5,098 bases of DNA from an uncultured Clostridium sp. (GTDB taxonomy: Bacteria > Bacillota > Clostridia > Lachnospirales > Lachnospiraceae). This document shows positions 4,679 to 5,098 of the stretch, in pieces. The position numbers were made by a program, and so were the translations under genes. A model generated the notes under the pieces. The model saw nothing but the letters and a program-made list of their open reading frames with translations. It was not told where the DNA came from and ran no database searches. The stretch lies in the NCBI GenBank assembly GCA_905192625.1, contig CAJJLI010000214.1, positions 1 to 5,098 of the forward strand, given 5' to 3'. Numbering within the stretch: the first letter of the stretch is position 1; each line of letters begins with the position of its first letter.

Positions 4679-5098
4679 ATGATTAATATCGTTAAGGGCG
4701 ATAGGACGATTACCTATACCGAAGAGAAAAACTTTACACCTCAGCAGGTAGCAGAATTGTTTCTGTCCGTCCGTTGGGTGGTGGGTAAATATTCTGATCG
4801 ATTACACAAGGCGCTCATGAATTCATCGCGCGTGATTTCTGCTTGGGACGGTAATCGTTTAGTAGGGCTCATTCGAGTCATGGATGATAGCGAGCTTGTG
4901 TGCTTCATAAATTATGTGCTGGTTCATCCTGATTATCAAGGTCAAGGTATTGCAGGCCATTTATTAGAAATGGTGAAAGATGCTTACAAGTCGTATTTGT
5001 ACATTAATGTTATGATTGGCGACAGCAAGAATGCGACCTTTTACGAGAAACATGGATTTAAGGTAAAAGAGAATTCTTTACCAATGCAGTATCGCAAT
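4679..5098 (+). CDS. GNAT-family N-acetyltransferase, 3' end cut by window
   Basis: 140 codons are open to the window edge with no stop. The acetyl-CoA-binding motif A is clear: VLVHPDYQGQGIAGHLL (80-96), with Q87, G90 and A92 forming the Q-x-x-G-x-A pyrophosphate loop. The motif B region NATFYEKHGFK (118-128) is typical of the family. FINYVLVHP is the usual strand 4 with its bulge. Usual family length is about 145-150 aa, so only a few residues are likely missing. The start is ATG 4679, 7 bases after AAAAGG (4666-4671). The acceptor substrate cannot be told from sequence. It lies 22 bp after the methyltransferase stop and probably shares its transcript. Confidence 0.88.
   Translation, partial: MINIVKGDRTITYTEEKNFTPQQVAELFLSVRWVVGKYSDRLHKALMNSSRVISAWDGNRLVGLIRVMDDSELVCFINYVLVHPDYQGQGIAGHLLEMVKDAYKSYLYINVMIGDSKNATFYEKHGFKVKENSLPMQYRN

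Noticed and set aside
1..5098. Search for CRISPR repeats, tRNA or rRNA genes and transposase or integrase genes
   Set aside because: No regularly spaced repeats, cloverleaf-like GC-rich segments or DDE / tyrosine recombinase motifs were seen on either strand.

Overview
The window reads as DNA from a low-GC Gram-positive-type bacterium (Bacillota). Shine-Dalgarno sites are strong, stops are ordinary and codon use is AT-rich. A Negativicutes host such as Veillonella is a guess from the style of the right-hand genes, not something the sequence proves. Two compositional halves are visible. Positions 1 to about 3480 are very AT-rich (14 G+C in the 60 bases at 1141-1200). The right part is clearly richer (29 G+C in the 60 bases at 4741-4800). 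The left part looks like acquired accessory DNA next to ordinary chromosomal genes.

Left module (1-1752): an AT-rich control region with a 10-11 bp repeated motif and an extended -10 box. It is followed by two overlapping genes, a DarT-family ADP-ribosyltransferase toxin (306-947) and a NADAR-domain partner (937-1629). The pairing matches the DarT1-NADAR toxin-antitoxin type: the toxin ADP-ribosylates bases in single-stranded DNA (guanine in that subfamily) and the NADAR protein removes the mark. A hairpin terminator follows at 1716-1752.

Middle module (1816-3792): a series of small genes with the texture of an immunity-gene or orphan accessory array. In order they are: an unrecognised beta-rich 136-aa protein; a broken copy of a protein resembling EF-Tu domain III (2235-2507); an unrecognised acidic helical 169-aa protein (2512-3021); a scar; an intact copy of the EF-Tu-domain-III-like gene (3164-3487); and a zinc-ribbon protein (3490-3792). 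The scar at 3042-3155 is the most informative part. It is the decayed 3' end of a second NADAR gene joined directly to the last 13 codons (including the stop) of a second copy of the 136-aa gene, leading into the intact EF-Tu-like gene. The locus therefore once held a second NADAR / 136-aa / EF-Tu-like unit that lost its middle by deletion. A 167-bp stretch inside the repeats is about 95% identical, while the flanking repeat sequence is only about 76-77% identical. This suggests gene conversion or recombination in the core.

Right module (3808-5098): a class I SAM-dependent methyltransferase and, 22 bp later, a GNAT acetyltransferase that runs off the window. They look like ordinary metabolic or modification genes co-transcribed with, or just downstream of, the accessory block. 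No RNA genes, CRISPR arrays or insertion-sequence genes were seen.
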